A DNA stretch of 50,447 nt from UBA9300 sp032260385 (lineage in GTDB: Bacteria > Bacteroidota > Bacteroidia > Bacteroidales > VadinHA17). The first letter of the stretch is position 1, and every line of letters begins with the position of its first letter. The notes below the pieces were generated by a model that saw nothing but the letters and a program-made list of their open reading frames with translations, was not told where the DNA came from and ran no database searches. The stretch lies in NCBI GenBank assembly GCA_032260385.1, contig JAVVEL010000021.1, positions 1-50,447 on the forward strand, in the 5' to 3' direction. This document shows, piece by piece, positions 1-7,031 of the stretch. The position numbers and the translations under genes are program-made.

Positions 1-965
1 CCTTTGAAGAGCTGGTTACTTGTGCAGTTCGGTGAAGCATGATCTATGCTCACAAAATTATCTACATGCTGCCATCTGTCGGCGAGGTACAGACCAAGCG
101 CATCGCTTGAGGCTCCCTCACCATTGAGCCTGTGGTAAGTACTGTTGCGTATAAGTCCGCCATGGAGGGTAATATTGTTTGATACGGCATAGCTGTTCTT
201 TTCCTGGTGTATGAAGGTATGTGTAAGCTTGGCCGCATTATTGTGTTCATTCTGTACCCTGAGAATATCGAAATGTGCATTTTCCCCGACATAGACTTCG
301 GTAACTGCATTTGTCAGGAATTTCTGCGGTGACAGTGCATGGTCGCACACAATAATTGGCAGCTTCGCATTATCTTCAACTACTATAAGGTTACGATGCT
401 GCACGAACATGTCCTGGTCAGAATGTACCAGGTTAATTATCTGCACCGGTTTTGTCAGGCTTACTCCTTTTTCAATATGAAGAAATATTCCGTCAGAGGC
501 AAGTGCAGTATTTAGTGGTATAAGCCCGTCTTTACCGTTCAGGGCATACCTGGCATAATGCCTTGCTACCAGGTCAGGATATTTTTCTGCAGCTTCAGCC
601 AGGCTGCCCACCCATATACCCTCAGGAAGGGCTGCAAGTGAGCCGTTATGCCTCGGAGGAATGCCGTTCAGCAGTACCAGGTCATAACTGTCAAGGTCAG
701 CAACCTCGCATTTAAAATTTTCAGCTGCCCTGAAGTCTTCTTCCACCGCAACAAAGTAGGATTTATAATCTGCATTGAACCATGGATCCAGATTCGTATA
801 CCTGTACGACTCATTTTTACGGTCAGGTAGTCCCAGTTCAATAAACTGGTTCATGGCATCCCGGCGGAAACTGTTTATCATCCCGGCAGAATTATTTTCA
901 ATCCTGCTTTTGTTATCAGAATACAGTTTTGAGAACCTTTGTATTGTCTCCGTTTTCTTATCCAT
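1..965 (-). CDS. sufD: SufD, Fe-S cluster assembly scaffold subunit (3' end cut by window edge)
   Basis: This is the partner of SufB in the SufBC2D complex, which builds Fe-S clusters in the cytoplasm. The frame is open from the ATG at 963-965 to the window edge, giving about 321 residues of a protein usually near 440, so the C-terminal part lies outside. The N-terminus starts MDKKTETIQRFSKLYSDN and is followed by the family-typical segment ELGLPDRKNESYRYTNLDPW, then a beta-helix-like core ending in QHVDNFVSIDHASPNCTS. The start overlaps the end of sufC by 8 nt (ATGGATAA is shared), which indicates translational coupling. Gene order sufB-sufC-sufD is the usual one. Family assignment is confident; the downstream neighbours (commonly sufS/sufE) are not visible. 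Confidence 0.93.
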   Translation of the reverse strand, partial: MDKKTETIQRFSKLYSDNKSRIENNSAGMINSFRRDAMNQFIELGLPDRKNESYRYTNLDPWFNADYKSYFVAVEEDFRAAENFKCEVADLDSYDLVLLNGIPPRHNGSLAALPEGIWVGSLAEAAEKYPDLVARHYARYALNGKDGLIPLNTALASDGIFLHIEKGVSLTKPVQIINLVHSDQDMFVQHRNLIVVEDNAKLPIIVCDHALSPQKFLTNAVTEVYVGENAHFDILRVQNEHNNAAKLTHTFIHQEKNSYAVSNNITLHGGLIRNSTYHRLNGEGASSDALGLYLADRWQHVDNFVSIDHASPNCTSNQLFK

Positions 966-1722
966 GATTCATCGTATCAATACCCTTCTTAATCCAGTCG
1001 TATCCCTGTTTCTCAAGCTCAACAGCAAGGTCCTTGCTTCCTGTTTTCACTATCTTGCCATCATACAGCACATGTACAACGTCAGGTATTATATAATCGA
1101 GCAAGCGCTGGTAGTGAGTAATCACTATTGCAGCATTTTCTGGAGTCTTCAGTTCATTAACCCCGTTGGCCACTATTTTTAACGCGTCGATATCAAGACC
1201 CGAGTCTGTTTCGTCCAGTATAGCCAGTCTTGGTTCTAGCATGGCCATCTGGAATATTTCGTTTCTTTTTTTCTCACCTCCTGAAAAGCCCTCATTCACT
1301 GATCTGTTTGTGAGGCCTGACTCAATTTTAACAAGTTCTTTCTTTTCCCTCATCAATTTAAGGAAATCTGATGAAGACAAAGGTTCTTCACCCCTGTATT
1401 TCCTGTGTTCATTTATGGCGGTCTTCATAAAGTTAACCATGCTTACACCCGGTATTTCAATGGGGTACTGAAAACCCAGGAATATGCCCTCCTTTGCCCT
1501 GTCTTCAGCCTCCATCTCCAGCAGGTTCTTCCCCATGTATGTAATTCTGCCTGCGGTAATCTCTCCAAAGTCTTTACCTGCAAGCACTGAAGCAAGGGTG
1601 CTCTTGCCCGAACCATTTGGCCCCATAATGGCATGTATCTCGCCCTTTTTAACACTCAGTGTTATTCCTTTCAGTATTTCCTTCCCCTCTATTTCAACCT
1701 TAAGGTTCTCTATTTGTAACAT
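958..1722 (-). CDS. sufC: SufC, ABC-type ATPase of the SUF Fe-S assembly complex
   Basis: This is the ATPase that drives conformational change in the SufBCD scaffold; it is cytoplasmic and not a transporter. The 254-residue length is normal for SufC. Visible motifs are Walker A GPNGSGKST (34-42), signature FSGGEKKR (146-153, the SufC-typical variant), Walker B LAILDETDSGLD (167-178) with catalytic E171, and switch histidine H203 in VITHYQR. The segment GFQYPIEIPGVS near 83-94 is diagnostic of SufC. It lies 68 nt downstream of sufB and overlaps sufD by 8 nt, so it is part of a suf operon. Confidence 0.97.
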   Translation of the reverse strand: MLQIENLKVEIEGKEILKGITLSVKKGEIHAIMGPNGSGKSTLASVLAGKDFGEITAGRITYMGKNLLEMEAEDRAKEGIFLGFQYPIEIPGVSMVNFMKTAINEHRKYRGEEPLSSSDFLKLMREKKELVKIESGLTNRSVNEGFSGGEKKRNEIFQMAMLEPRLAILDETDSGLDIDALKIVANGVNELKTPENAAIVITHYQRLLDYIIPDVVHVLYDGKIVKTGSKDLAVELEKQGYDWIKKGIDTMNHG

Positions 1723-1732
1723 GTTATTTCTT

Positions 1733-1764
1733 GTTGAATCTTTGAATCGTTAAATCGTTTAATC
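1733..1764. repeat. Degenerate 8-bp tandem repeat between sufB and sufC
   Basis: Four consecutive 8-mers fill most of the sufB-sufC gap: GTTGAATC, TTTGAATC, GTTAAATC and GTTTAATC. The units agree at most positions but none is identical to the next. Similar short-period degenerate repeats with other unit sequences occur at 5234-5289 and 8057-8084. No function can be assigned. Confidence 0.7.
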
Positions 1765-1790
1765 GGTTTAAATAAAGGTTCATAACTCCC

Positions 1791-3245
1791 TTAGCCTACC
1801 GAGCCTTCAAGGCTAATCTGCAGGAGCTTCTGTGCTTCCACGGCAAACTCCATGGGTAGTTTATTAAGAACTTCCTTTGCATAACCGTTCACTATCAGTC
1901 CTATTGCATCTTCTGTGCCTATTCCCCTCTGGTTGCAATAAAATATCTGGTCCTCCCCTATCTTTGAAGTTGTGGCTTCATGCTCCACTATACCTGTCTG
2001 GTTATCGACCTCAACATAGGGAAAGGTATGAGCTCCGCATTCATCACCCAGAAGGAGAGAATCGCATTGTGAAAAGTTACGTGCCTTGGATGCATTTTTC
2101 AATACTTTCACCAGGCCCCTGTAACTGTTCTGGCTTTTACCTGCAGATATACCTTTTGATACAATAATACTCCTTGTGTTCTTACCCATGTGTATCATTT
2201 TTGTCCCGGTATCGGCTTGCTGGTGGTTGTTTGTAACGGCAACGGAATAAAATTCACCGCTCGAGTTATCCCCCTTCAATATGCATGAAGGATATTTCCA
2301 TGTTATTGCCGATCCTGTTTCCACCTGGGTCCAGGAGATTTTAGAATTTTCCCCCCTGCATATCCCTCGCTTGGTAACAAAATTATATATTCCTCCCTTA
2401 CCGTTCTTATCACCCGGGTACCAGTTCTGCACCGTTGAATATTTTACTTCAGCATTCTTTTCCGCAATAATTTCAACGATTGCTGCATGCAACTGGTTTT
2501 CATCTCTCATGGGAGCCGTACATCCTTCAAGGTAGCTCACATAACTGTCGTCTTCAGCCACAATCAGGGTACGCTCAAATTGCCCCGTATTGGCTGCATT
2601 TATCCTGAAATAGGTTGACAGTTCCATGGGGCATCTTACTCCTTTTGGTATATAGCAGAATGAGCCGTCACTGAATACCGCGCTGTTAAGTGCGGCAAAA
2701 TAATTATCGGTATATGGCACCACCGTACCCATATATTTCTTCACCAGGTCGGGGTGTTCACGTACCGCCTCACTGAATGAACAGAATATTATTCCAAGTT
2801 CTGCCAGGGTCTCTTTGAAAGTAGTTTTTACGGACACGCTGTCCATTACTGCATCCACCGCTACACCTGTCAGCCTCTTCTGTTCTTCCAGGGATATTCC
2901 AAGTTTATTGAAGGTTTCCAGGAGTTCGGGATCAACCTCATCCAGGGTGCTCAGGCCTGCCTTTTGTTTGGGAGCGGCATAATAAACAATATCCTGGTAA
3001 TTTATTTCGGGAATCTTCAGGTGTGCCCATTGAGGCATCTTCTTTTCCTGCCAGGCCTTAAATGCCTTAAGCCTGAATTCAAGCATCCATCCAGGTTCCT
3101 GCTTTTTTGCCGAAATAAGCTTAACAACATCTTCATTTAGCCCTTTCGGGATGGTTTCCATATCTATATCGGTATAAAAACCATACTTGTAATCGCCGGA
3201 AGTTACTTCATTCAGTATTTTATCCTGTTCCTTTTCCATCTGCAC
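1791..3245 (-). CDS. sufB: SufB, Fe-S cluster assembly scaffold
   Basis: This is the scaffold subunit on which nascent Fe-S clusters form, acting with SufC and SufD. The 484 residues match the family length of about 480. Strongly conserved segments are YFAALNSAVFSDGSFCYIPK (182-201), STYFRINAANTGQFERTLIV (210-229), and the core SQCDSLLLGDECGAHTFPY (392-410) with C394, which corresponds to the essential cysteine of E. coli SufB (C405). The segment VEHEATTSKIGEDQIFYCNQ follows. A second ATG two codons downstream (MEKEQ) is a possible start. It is the first gene of sufBCD and is transcribed away from the non-coding stretch 3246-3791. Confidence 0.97.
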   Translation of the reverse strand: MQMEKEQDKILNEVTSGDYKYGFYTDIDMETIPKGLNEDVVKLISAKKQEPGWMLEFRLKAFKAWQEKKMPQWAHLKIPEINYQDIVYYAAPKQKAGLSTLDEVDPELLETFNKLGISLEEQKRLTGVAVDAVMDSVSVKTTFKETLAELGIIFCSFSEAVREHPDLVKKYMGTVVPYTDNYFAALNSAVFSDGSFCYIPKGVRCPMELSTYFRINAANTGQFERTLIVAEDDSYVSYLEGCTAPMRDENQLHAAIVEIIAEKNAEVKYSTVQNWYPGDKNGKGGIYNFVTKRGICRGENSKISWTQVETGSAITWKYPSCILKGDNSSGEFYSVAVTNNHQQADTGTKMIHMGKNTRSIIVSKGISAGKSQNSYRGLVKVLKNASKARNFSQCDSLLLGDECGAHTFPYVEVDNQTGIVEHEATTSKIGEDQIFYCNQRGIGTEDAIGLIVNGYAKEVLNKLPMEFAVEAQKLLQISLEGSVG

Positions 3246-3335
3246 AATCCGTATTACATATAAGCATCCTTAATGCTAACACATAGCATCCGGTTATTGT
3301 TTCATTAATTATATTGAATCCAAATAAATAACACG

Positions 3336-3343
3336 CAAAAATA
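3336..3343 (-). promoter_or_regulatory. Possible -7 element for the suf operon
   Basis: The minus strand reads TATTTTTG, matching the Bacteroidota -7 consensus TAnnTTTG. It would start transcription near 3329 and give an 84-nt leader to sufB. No TTG is seen at the expected -33 distance, so the call is weak. Confidence 0.3.
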
Positions 3344-3400
3344 CAAAATTTTAAGCAGCTCTTGAATTATGTATGTTTGTTTCGCAATTTATCTTCCGAA

Positions 3401-3448
3401 GCCTCTGGCAAAGGCTGGCCATACAGTTCCCCAGCCTTTGTCGGAGGC
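3401..3448. repeat. Imperfect 18-bp inverted repeat (hairpin)
   Basis: The left arm 3401-3418 and right arm 3431-3448 are complementary at 16 of 18 positions around a 12-nt loop, with the 10-bp inner stem CAAAGGCTGG / CCAGCCTTTG perfect. There is no T-run on either side, so it is not a standard terminator. It could be a remnant of a small dispersed repeat or a structured RNA; nothing in the window repeats it. Confidence 0.55.
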
Positions 3449-3704
3449 CAGTATTGACAGGGCGGGTAATGACCATTATTGTACAGAGGCTAAACTTGTA
3501 ACTCTAAGCCTCAATTCAAAACTCTCTTTGTGCCATATAAAAAAAGATAGGAGACAGCAGAAAAATTTTCATTTTATTGACTTGCATTCCTCTATTTCTT
3601 AAATTGAAGATCGTAAAATCCCTTATGATTTACTGGAACGTGCTTCTCAGTTTACACAACAGCATCGGATGAATATAATTGACATAAATTCAATAAGTTT
3701 TATC

Positions 3705-3734
3705 CGCCGGGACATAATCGCCTCAGTACCGGCG
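3705..3734. repeat. 6-bp GC-rich inverted repeat upstream of the S74-domain gene
   Basis: CGCCGG (3705-3710) and CCGGCG (3729-3734) form a perfect inverted repeat with an 18-nt spacer, ending 57 nt before the ATG at 3792. It could be an operator or a leader hairpin; with arms this short, chance is possible. Confidence 0.35.
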
Positions 3735-3791
3735 AAAATTTGCACCAGGCATCAGCTTTAGTTAACAAACCTCCTTAATAGTATTAATATT

Positions 3792-4601
3792 ATGAAACGA
3801 AAGATTAAGATCCTCCCTCTTCTAGTCTTTGGTCTCTTATGTTCCACGCTGGCCATCGCCCAGCATACCATTCCTGCCACAGGCGGAAATGCATCCGGGA
3901 GCGGGCTACAAGATGGAGCTGTTATCGGTACAACTCCTACAGGTAGTCCGTTATGGATATGCAATTATGAAAATGGCAACATTCATTTTGGAACCAATAA
4001 CGCAAGACGGATGGACATTGGAGCTGATGGCAGAATAACAATGAATGGTCTCCTGAGTATCAATCAAGGAGTAAGCGAGGGCGGAGCGCTATTTGTTAAT
4101 GATTCCGAGGCTCTGTGGTGGAACGGGACGTATTTCAGCTGGGGGTATGGTGCTACCTGGAATTATTTTGCAGACAGGGTATCAATAGGGAGGGCAGTAG
4201 ATCCCACCTCCTCCTATATGTTATACGTACAGGGGAATGCTTATTCAACAGGATCCTGGAATACATCTGATGCACGGTTAAAAAAGAATATCTCTGAAAT
4301 CGATAACCCCCTGGGTAAATTAATGAAAACACGTGGAACTATATTCGAATTCCGCACAGATGAATATGAAGATTATAATTTTGCAGAAGGGACCCAGTTT
4401 GGATTTATAGCTCAGGAACTGGAGCATATTTTTCCGGAGTTGGTCAATACAGACAATAAAGGTTATAAATCAGTAAATTATAATGGAATGACACCCATCC
4501 TGGTTGAAGCTATAAAAGAGCAACAAAGGCAGATCGAAAGCCAGCAGAAGGAAATTGATGAACTGAAAGCTCTTGTTAATAACCTTATAGCTAACCAGTA
4601 A
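3792..4601 (+). CDS. Secreted protein with C-terminal S74-type intramolecular chaperone domain
   Basis: A 269-residue protein with a clear signal peptide (hydrophobic 7-23, cleavage likely after AIA-Q). The middle (25-155) has short beta-type segments rich in Gly, Asn and Trp, as in trimeric fibre or adhesin shafts. The C-terminus is a tail-fibre-type S74 domain: TSDARLKKNISEI (158-170), GFIAQELEHIFPELV, SVNYNGMTPILVEAIKEQ, then a short coiled coil. S159 and K164 sit five residues apart in the S-D-x-R-x-K motif, matching the Ser-Lys dyad that performs autocleavage in phage endosialidase chaperones. In that family the domain trimerises the fibre and is then released. No phage genes are nearby, so a host surface fibre is likely. 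The passenger's binding target is unknown. Confidence 0.82.
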   Translation: MKRKIKILPLLVFGLLCSTLAIAQHTIPATGGNASGSGLQDGAVIGTTPTGSPLWICNYENGNIHFGTNNARRMDIGADGRITMNGLLSINQGVSEGGALFVNDSEALWWNGTYFSWGYGATWNYFADRVSIGRAVDPTSSYMLYVQGNAYSTGSWNTSDARLKKNISEIDNPLGKLMKTRGTIFEFRTDEYEDYNFAEGTQFGFIAQELEHIFPELVNTDNKGYKSVNYNGMTPILVEAIKEQQRQIESQQKEIDELKALVNNLIANQ

Positions 4602-4659
4602 TTGCATATGGACAAGCAGCAAGGAAAATCAATGGTGGGAGTTACCAACTTTTATACTT

Positions 4660-4680
4660 AGACTTAAAAAAGGTCTTTTT
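4660..4680 (+). terminator. Weak rho-independent terminator candidate after the S74-domain gene
   Basis: AGACTT (4660-4665) pairs with AGGTCT (4671-4676) including one G-U pair, with a loop of five A and four following T residues. It lies 59 nt after the stop at 4601. The stem is short, so this is tentative. Confidence 0.35.
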
Positions 4681-4819
4681 AAAATGAATAACTGGTAAAC
4701 TGTCACATTTCCAATAATGGAGGCGAAAGAATAAAATGAGCTCAGGCTCTTCTTAAGCCTCATCGATGTCAGCTTCGCGAATGTGCCCTTAGTTGGTGCC
4801 CTCCCCTAAGAAACTAGAC

Positions 4820-4848
4820 TAAAAGTACTAAAATAAATTGTACTTTTA
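4820..4848. promoter_or_regulatory. 9-bp perfect inverted repeat upstream of yccF-like gene
   Basis: TAAAAGTAC (4820-4828) and GTACTTTTA (4840-4848) are exact inverted copies with an 11-nt AT-rich spacer, ending 17 nt before the ATG at 4866. The right arm contains TACTTTTA, one base away from the TAnnTTTG -7 consensus, so a repressor bound here would cover a promoter. Operator function is inferred only. Confidence 0.45.
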
Positions 4849-4865
4849 TCTTTTATCTTTAAGCC

Positions 4866-5240
4866 ATGAAGATACTCGGAAATATCATCTGGCTCCTTTT
4901 CGGAGGAATAATAATAGCTGTGGAGTACTTTATCTCCAGCATAGCTCTTATGATCACTATCATTGGAATCCCTTTTGCAATAGCGACTCTCAAACTGGGG
5001 GTCTTTGCCCTCTGGCCCTTCGGAAGGACAATAAGGACTGACATCAGGGCATCCGGTTGCCTCTATATCCTGGGAAACATATTATGGCTGCTGCTGGGTG
5101 GCCTCGTAATCGCCATATCCCATGCACTGTTCGGCCTCTTATTATGTATTACCATTATTGGGATTCCATTTGGCATGCAGCATTTTAAACTGGCAGCTAT
5201 AGCGCTTTCGCCTTTTGGAAGGGATATAATAAAGGGTTGA
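4866..5240 (+). CDS. yccF: YccF family inner-membrane protein
   Basis: A 124-residue hydrophobic protein made of two similar halves. Each half has the family pattern GNI(I/L)WLL.GG followed by TIIGIPF and ending in PFGR: residues about 4-58 (ending WPFGRTI) and 65-122 (ending SPFGRDI). About four membrane segments are visible. YccF (DUF307) proteins are widespread small membrane proteins without a firmly established role. The gene is monocistronic in this view, preceded by the palindrome at 4820-4848. Its last codons merge into an 8-bp tandem repeat that continues downstream. Confidence 0.88.
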   Translation: MKILGNIIWLLFGGIIIAVEYFISSIALMITIIGIPFAIATLKLGVFALWPFGRTIRTDIRASGCLYILGNILWLLLGGLVIAISHALFGLLLCITIIGIPFGMQHFKLAAIALSPFGRDIIKG

Positions 5241-5289
5241 GGGGTTGAGATGTTGAGGGGTTGAGAGGTTTAGTGGTTGAGAGGTTTTC
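5234..5289. repeat. Seven-copy degenerate 8-bp tandem repeat (GGGTTGAG-like)
   Basis: Starting inside the last two codons of the YccF gene, the sequence runs GGGTTGAG, GGGTTGAG, ATGTTGAG, GGGTTGAG, AGGTTTAG, TGGTTGAG, AGGTTTTC. The period is exactly 8 and copies decay toward the 3' end. It belongs to the same style of repeat as 1733-1764 and 8057-8084 but with a different unit. Polymerase slippage is the likely origin. Confidence 0.85.
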
Positions 5290-5352
5290 ATAAATGATAC
5301 ATATCAGGCCAGCGACAATATCATATGGCCGGATAATGCTGATTTTTTTCAT

Positions 5353-5360
5353 TAACTTGC
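5353..5360 (+). promoter_or_regulatory. Weak -7-like element upstream of the MuiA-like gene
   Basis: TAACTTGC at 5353-5360 is one base short of TAnnTTTG and lies 33 nt before the ATG at 5393. A T-rich tract sits about 10-20 nt upstream but no clear TTG. Tentative. Confidence 0.25.
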
Positions 5361-5392
5361 ATTAAGTAGTAACAATTAAAATGTTCAGATAA

Positions 5393-7009
5393 ATGAAAAC
5401 AATAATACCCTTCATAGCCTTGTTGCTGGCAAGTACGACAATCTGTTCACAGGAATACGTGAACATTGACTCGAAAATAACCGATGTTATCGTCTTCCCC
5501 GACAGGGCCCAACTCCACAGGGAAGCATTCTTCAATACAGGGCAGGGCAAATCGCTTCTGAGAATTACCGGCCTGTCGCCCTATGCCGACCCCTCCAGCA
5601 TGCAGGTAAGAGGAGAAGGGAATTTCACTATTGTTTCCGTGAATACCAGGAGGAACTATCTTGAACCAACGGAAGAAACAGAGGAAGTAAAAAAATTACG
5701 TACAAGGATAGAGGAGATGAAGATCAGTATCGAGGACGAGAATACTGAAATTGGCATACTGAGAGAAAAGGAAGGCTTCCTCTCCGCAAACAGGGTGGTG
5801 ACAGGTAAAAATGAGAATATCAGTGCCGAGGAATTTAAGAATATCAGTGACCTGTATACCTCATCTATTGAATCGGTACGAAAAGGCATCCTGACAAAGA
5901 ACAGGCTCATCAAAAAATATGAAGAAGAGCGACAAAAGCTTGAAAGCCAGTTAAACCTGTCACTCCAAAAGTCACAGATGCCCAGTTCCGAAGTGATAAT
6001 ATCTGTTTCAACCTTATCCCCCGCCAGGGGCAAAATAATTTTAAATTACCTTGTCGCTAATGCAGGATGGTATCCTTCCTATGATATCAGGGTTAATGAC
6101 ATAGATGAGGATATCAGATTGTATTATAAGGCTAACATGCACCAGAATACAGGCAAAGAATGGGATAATGTATTGCTCAGCTTCTCCAGTGCCAATCCGT
6201 CCATGTCAGGCAGACTGCCGGACCTTTTTCCCTGGTATCTGAATTTTTTTGCGCCACCAACTGTTAACTTTAAGTCAGCAAGAGCAATAGCCCGGTCACA
6301 AACGATGGATATTGCGGAAGATGCGGAGATCCGGATGTACGACTTTGAAGTATCTGAGGAAGAGGAAGCAGGCGCACCACCGGTTAATATCAACAGGACT
6401 AACACCAGTTTTTCCTTCGAAGTGGATATACCACAAAAGATCATTCCCGACGGAAAGATCAACACAATTGAATTACAACAATTAAGCACCAAAGCAAGCT
6501 ATAAATACGTTGCCGTGCCGAAATTAAGGGAGGAGGCCTTCCTTACTGCAGATATCCCGGAATGGGAATCAATGAACCTAATGAACGGTGAAGCCAATAT
6601 CTATTTTGGCAATACCTTTACCGGCACCACAATTCTGAACACAGGTCAGATTTCTGACACTCTTAATGTTTCGCTGGGAACGGATAATAATATTACTGTT
6701 AAAAGGGAAAGGAGAAAGGACTATACAATTGTTAGGACCATTGGAAGCAACAGGATTGATAGCCGGTCATTTGAAATAAGTATCAGGAACAACAAGTATT
6801 CTGACATACACATTCTTGTTTACGACCAGTTGCCTGTTTCGCAGAACAAAGACATAGAAGTAGAGGCAACAGAACTGTCAGGAGGAAAACTTAACAACAT
6901 CACGGGAGAAGTGGTATGGGACACGATGGTCCCCGCCGGTGCTTCAAAGGCATTCATCTTAACATACACTGTCAAATACCCAAAGAATCAGAAAGTGATA
7001 CTGGAGTAA
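5393..7009 (+). CDS. MuiA-like DUF4139 domain protein, exported
   Basis: A 538-residue protein with a signal peptide (MKTIIPFIALLLASTTICSQ). Residues about 24-120 match the DUF4140 N-terminal domain (SKITDVIVFPDRAQLHREA, then LSPYADPSSMQVRGEG). A charged coiled coil follows (about 100-195). The rest is the DUF4139 beta-rich domain with the typical segments YLVANAGWYPSYDIRV and YKANMHQNTGKEWDNVLLSFS, ending in a beta sandwich (LTYTVKYPKNQKVILE). Family members are annotated as mucoidy inhibitor A (MuiA), named from a Rhizobium phenotype; the molecular activity is not established. It is probably periplasmic or surface exposed and has its own transcription unit, converging on the ThiL-like gene. 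Confidence 0.85.
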   Translation: MKTIIPFIALLLASTTICSQEYVNIDSKITDVIVFPDRAQLHREAFFNTGQGKSLLRITGLSPYADPSSMQVRGEGNFTIVSVNTRRNYLEPTEETEEVKKLRTRIEEMKISIEDENTEIGILREKEGFLSANRVVTGKNENISAEEFKNISDLYTSSIESVRKGILTKNRLIKKYEEERQKLESQLNLSLQKSQMPSSEVIISVSTLSPARGKIILNYLVANAGWYPSYDIRVNDIDEDIRLYYKANMHQNTGKEWDNVLLSFSSANPSMSGRLPDLFPWYLNFFAPPTVNFKSARAIARSQTMDIAEDAEIRMYDFEVSEEEEAGAPPVNINRTNTSFSFEVDIPQKIIPDGKINTIELQQLSTKASYKYVAVPKLREEAFLTADIPEWESMNLMNGEANIYFGNTFTGTTILNTGQISDTLNVSLGTDNNITVKRERRKDYTIVRTIGSNRIDSRSFEISIRNNKYSDIHILVYDQLPVSQNKDIEVEATELSGGKLNNITGEVVWDTMVPAGASKAFILTYTVKYPKNQKVILE

Positions 7010-7031
7010 GTTAAATAAGCCTGTTCGTCTT

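Larger units (their letters stand above)
3246..3791. other. Long intergenic stretch between sufB and the S74-domain gene
   Basis: This 546-nt gap separates two divergent genes. It holds an imperfect 18-bp hairpin (3401-3448), a 6-bp inverted repeat near the plus-strand gene (3705-3734) and a possible minus-strand -7 element for sufB. A 77-codon open frame at 3369-3602 spans the hairpin, has no recognisable protein character and begins next to the promoter region, so it is not called as a gene. No tRNA or known riboswitch fold was recognised. Confidence 0.6.

Noticed and set aside
3369..3602. 77-codon plus-strand open frame in the long sufB upstream gap
   Set aside because: It reads through both arms of the hairpin, has no recognisable domain and no promoter or start context; likely chance.
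3792..4601. Prophage remnant around the S74-domain gene
   Set aside because: No integrase, capsid, tail, lysis or replication genes flank it, and neighbours are housekeeping genes; the signal peptide also argues for a host secreted protein.
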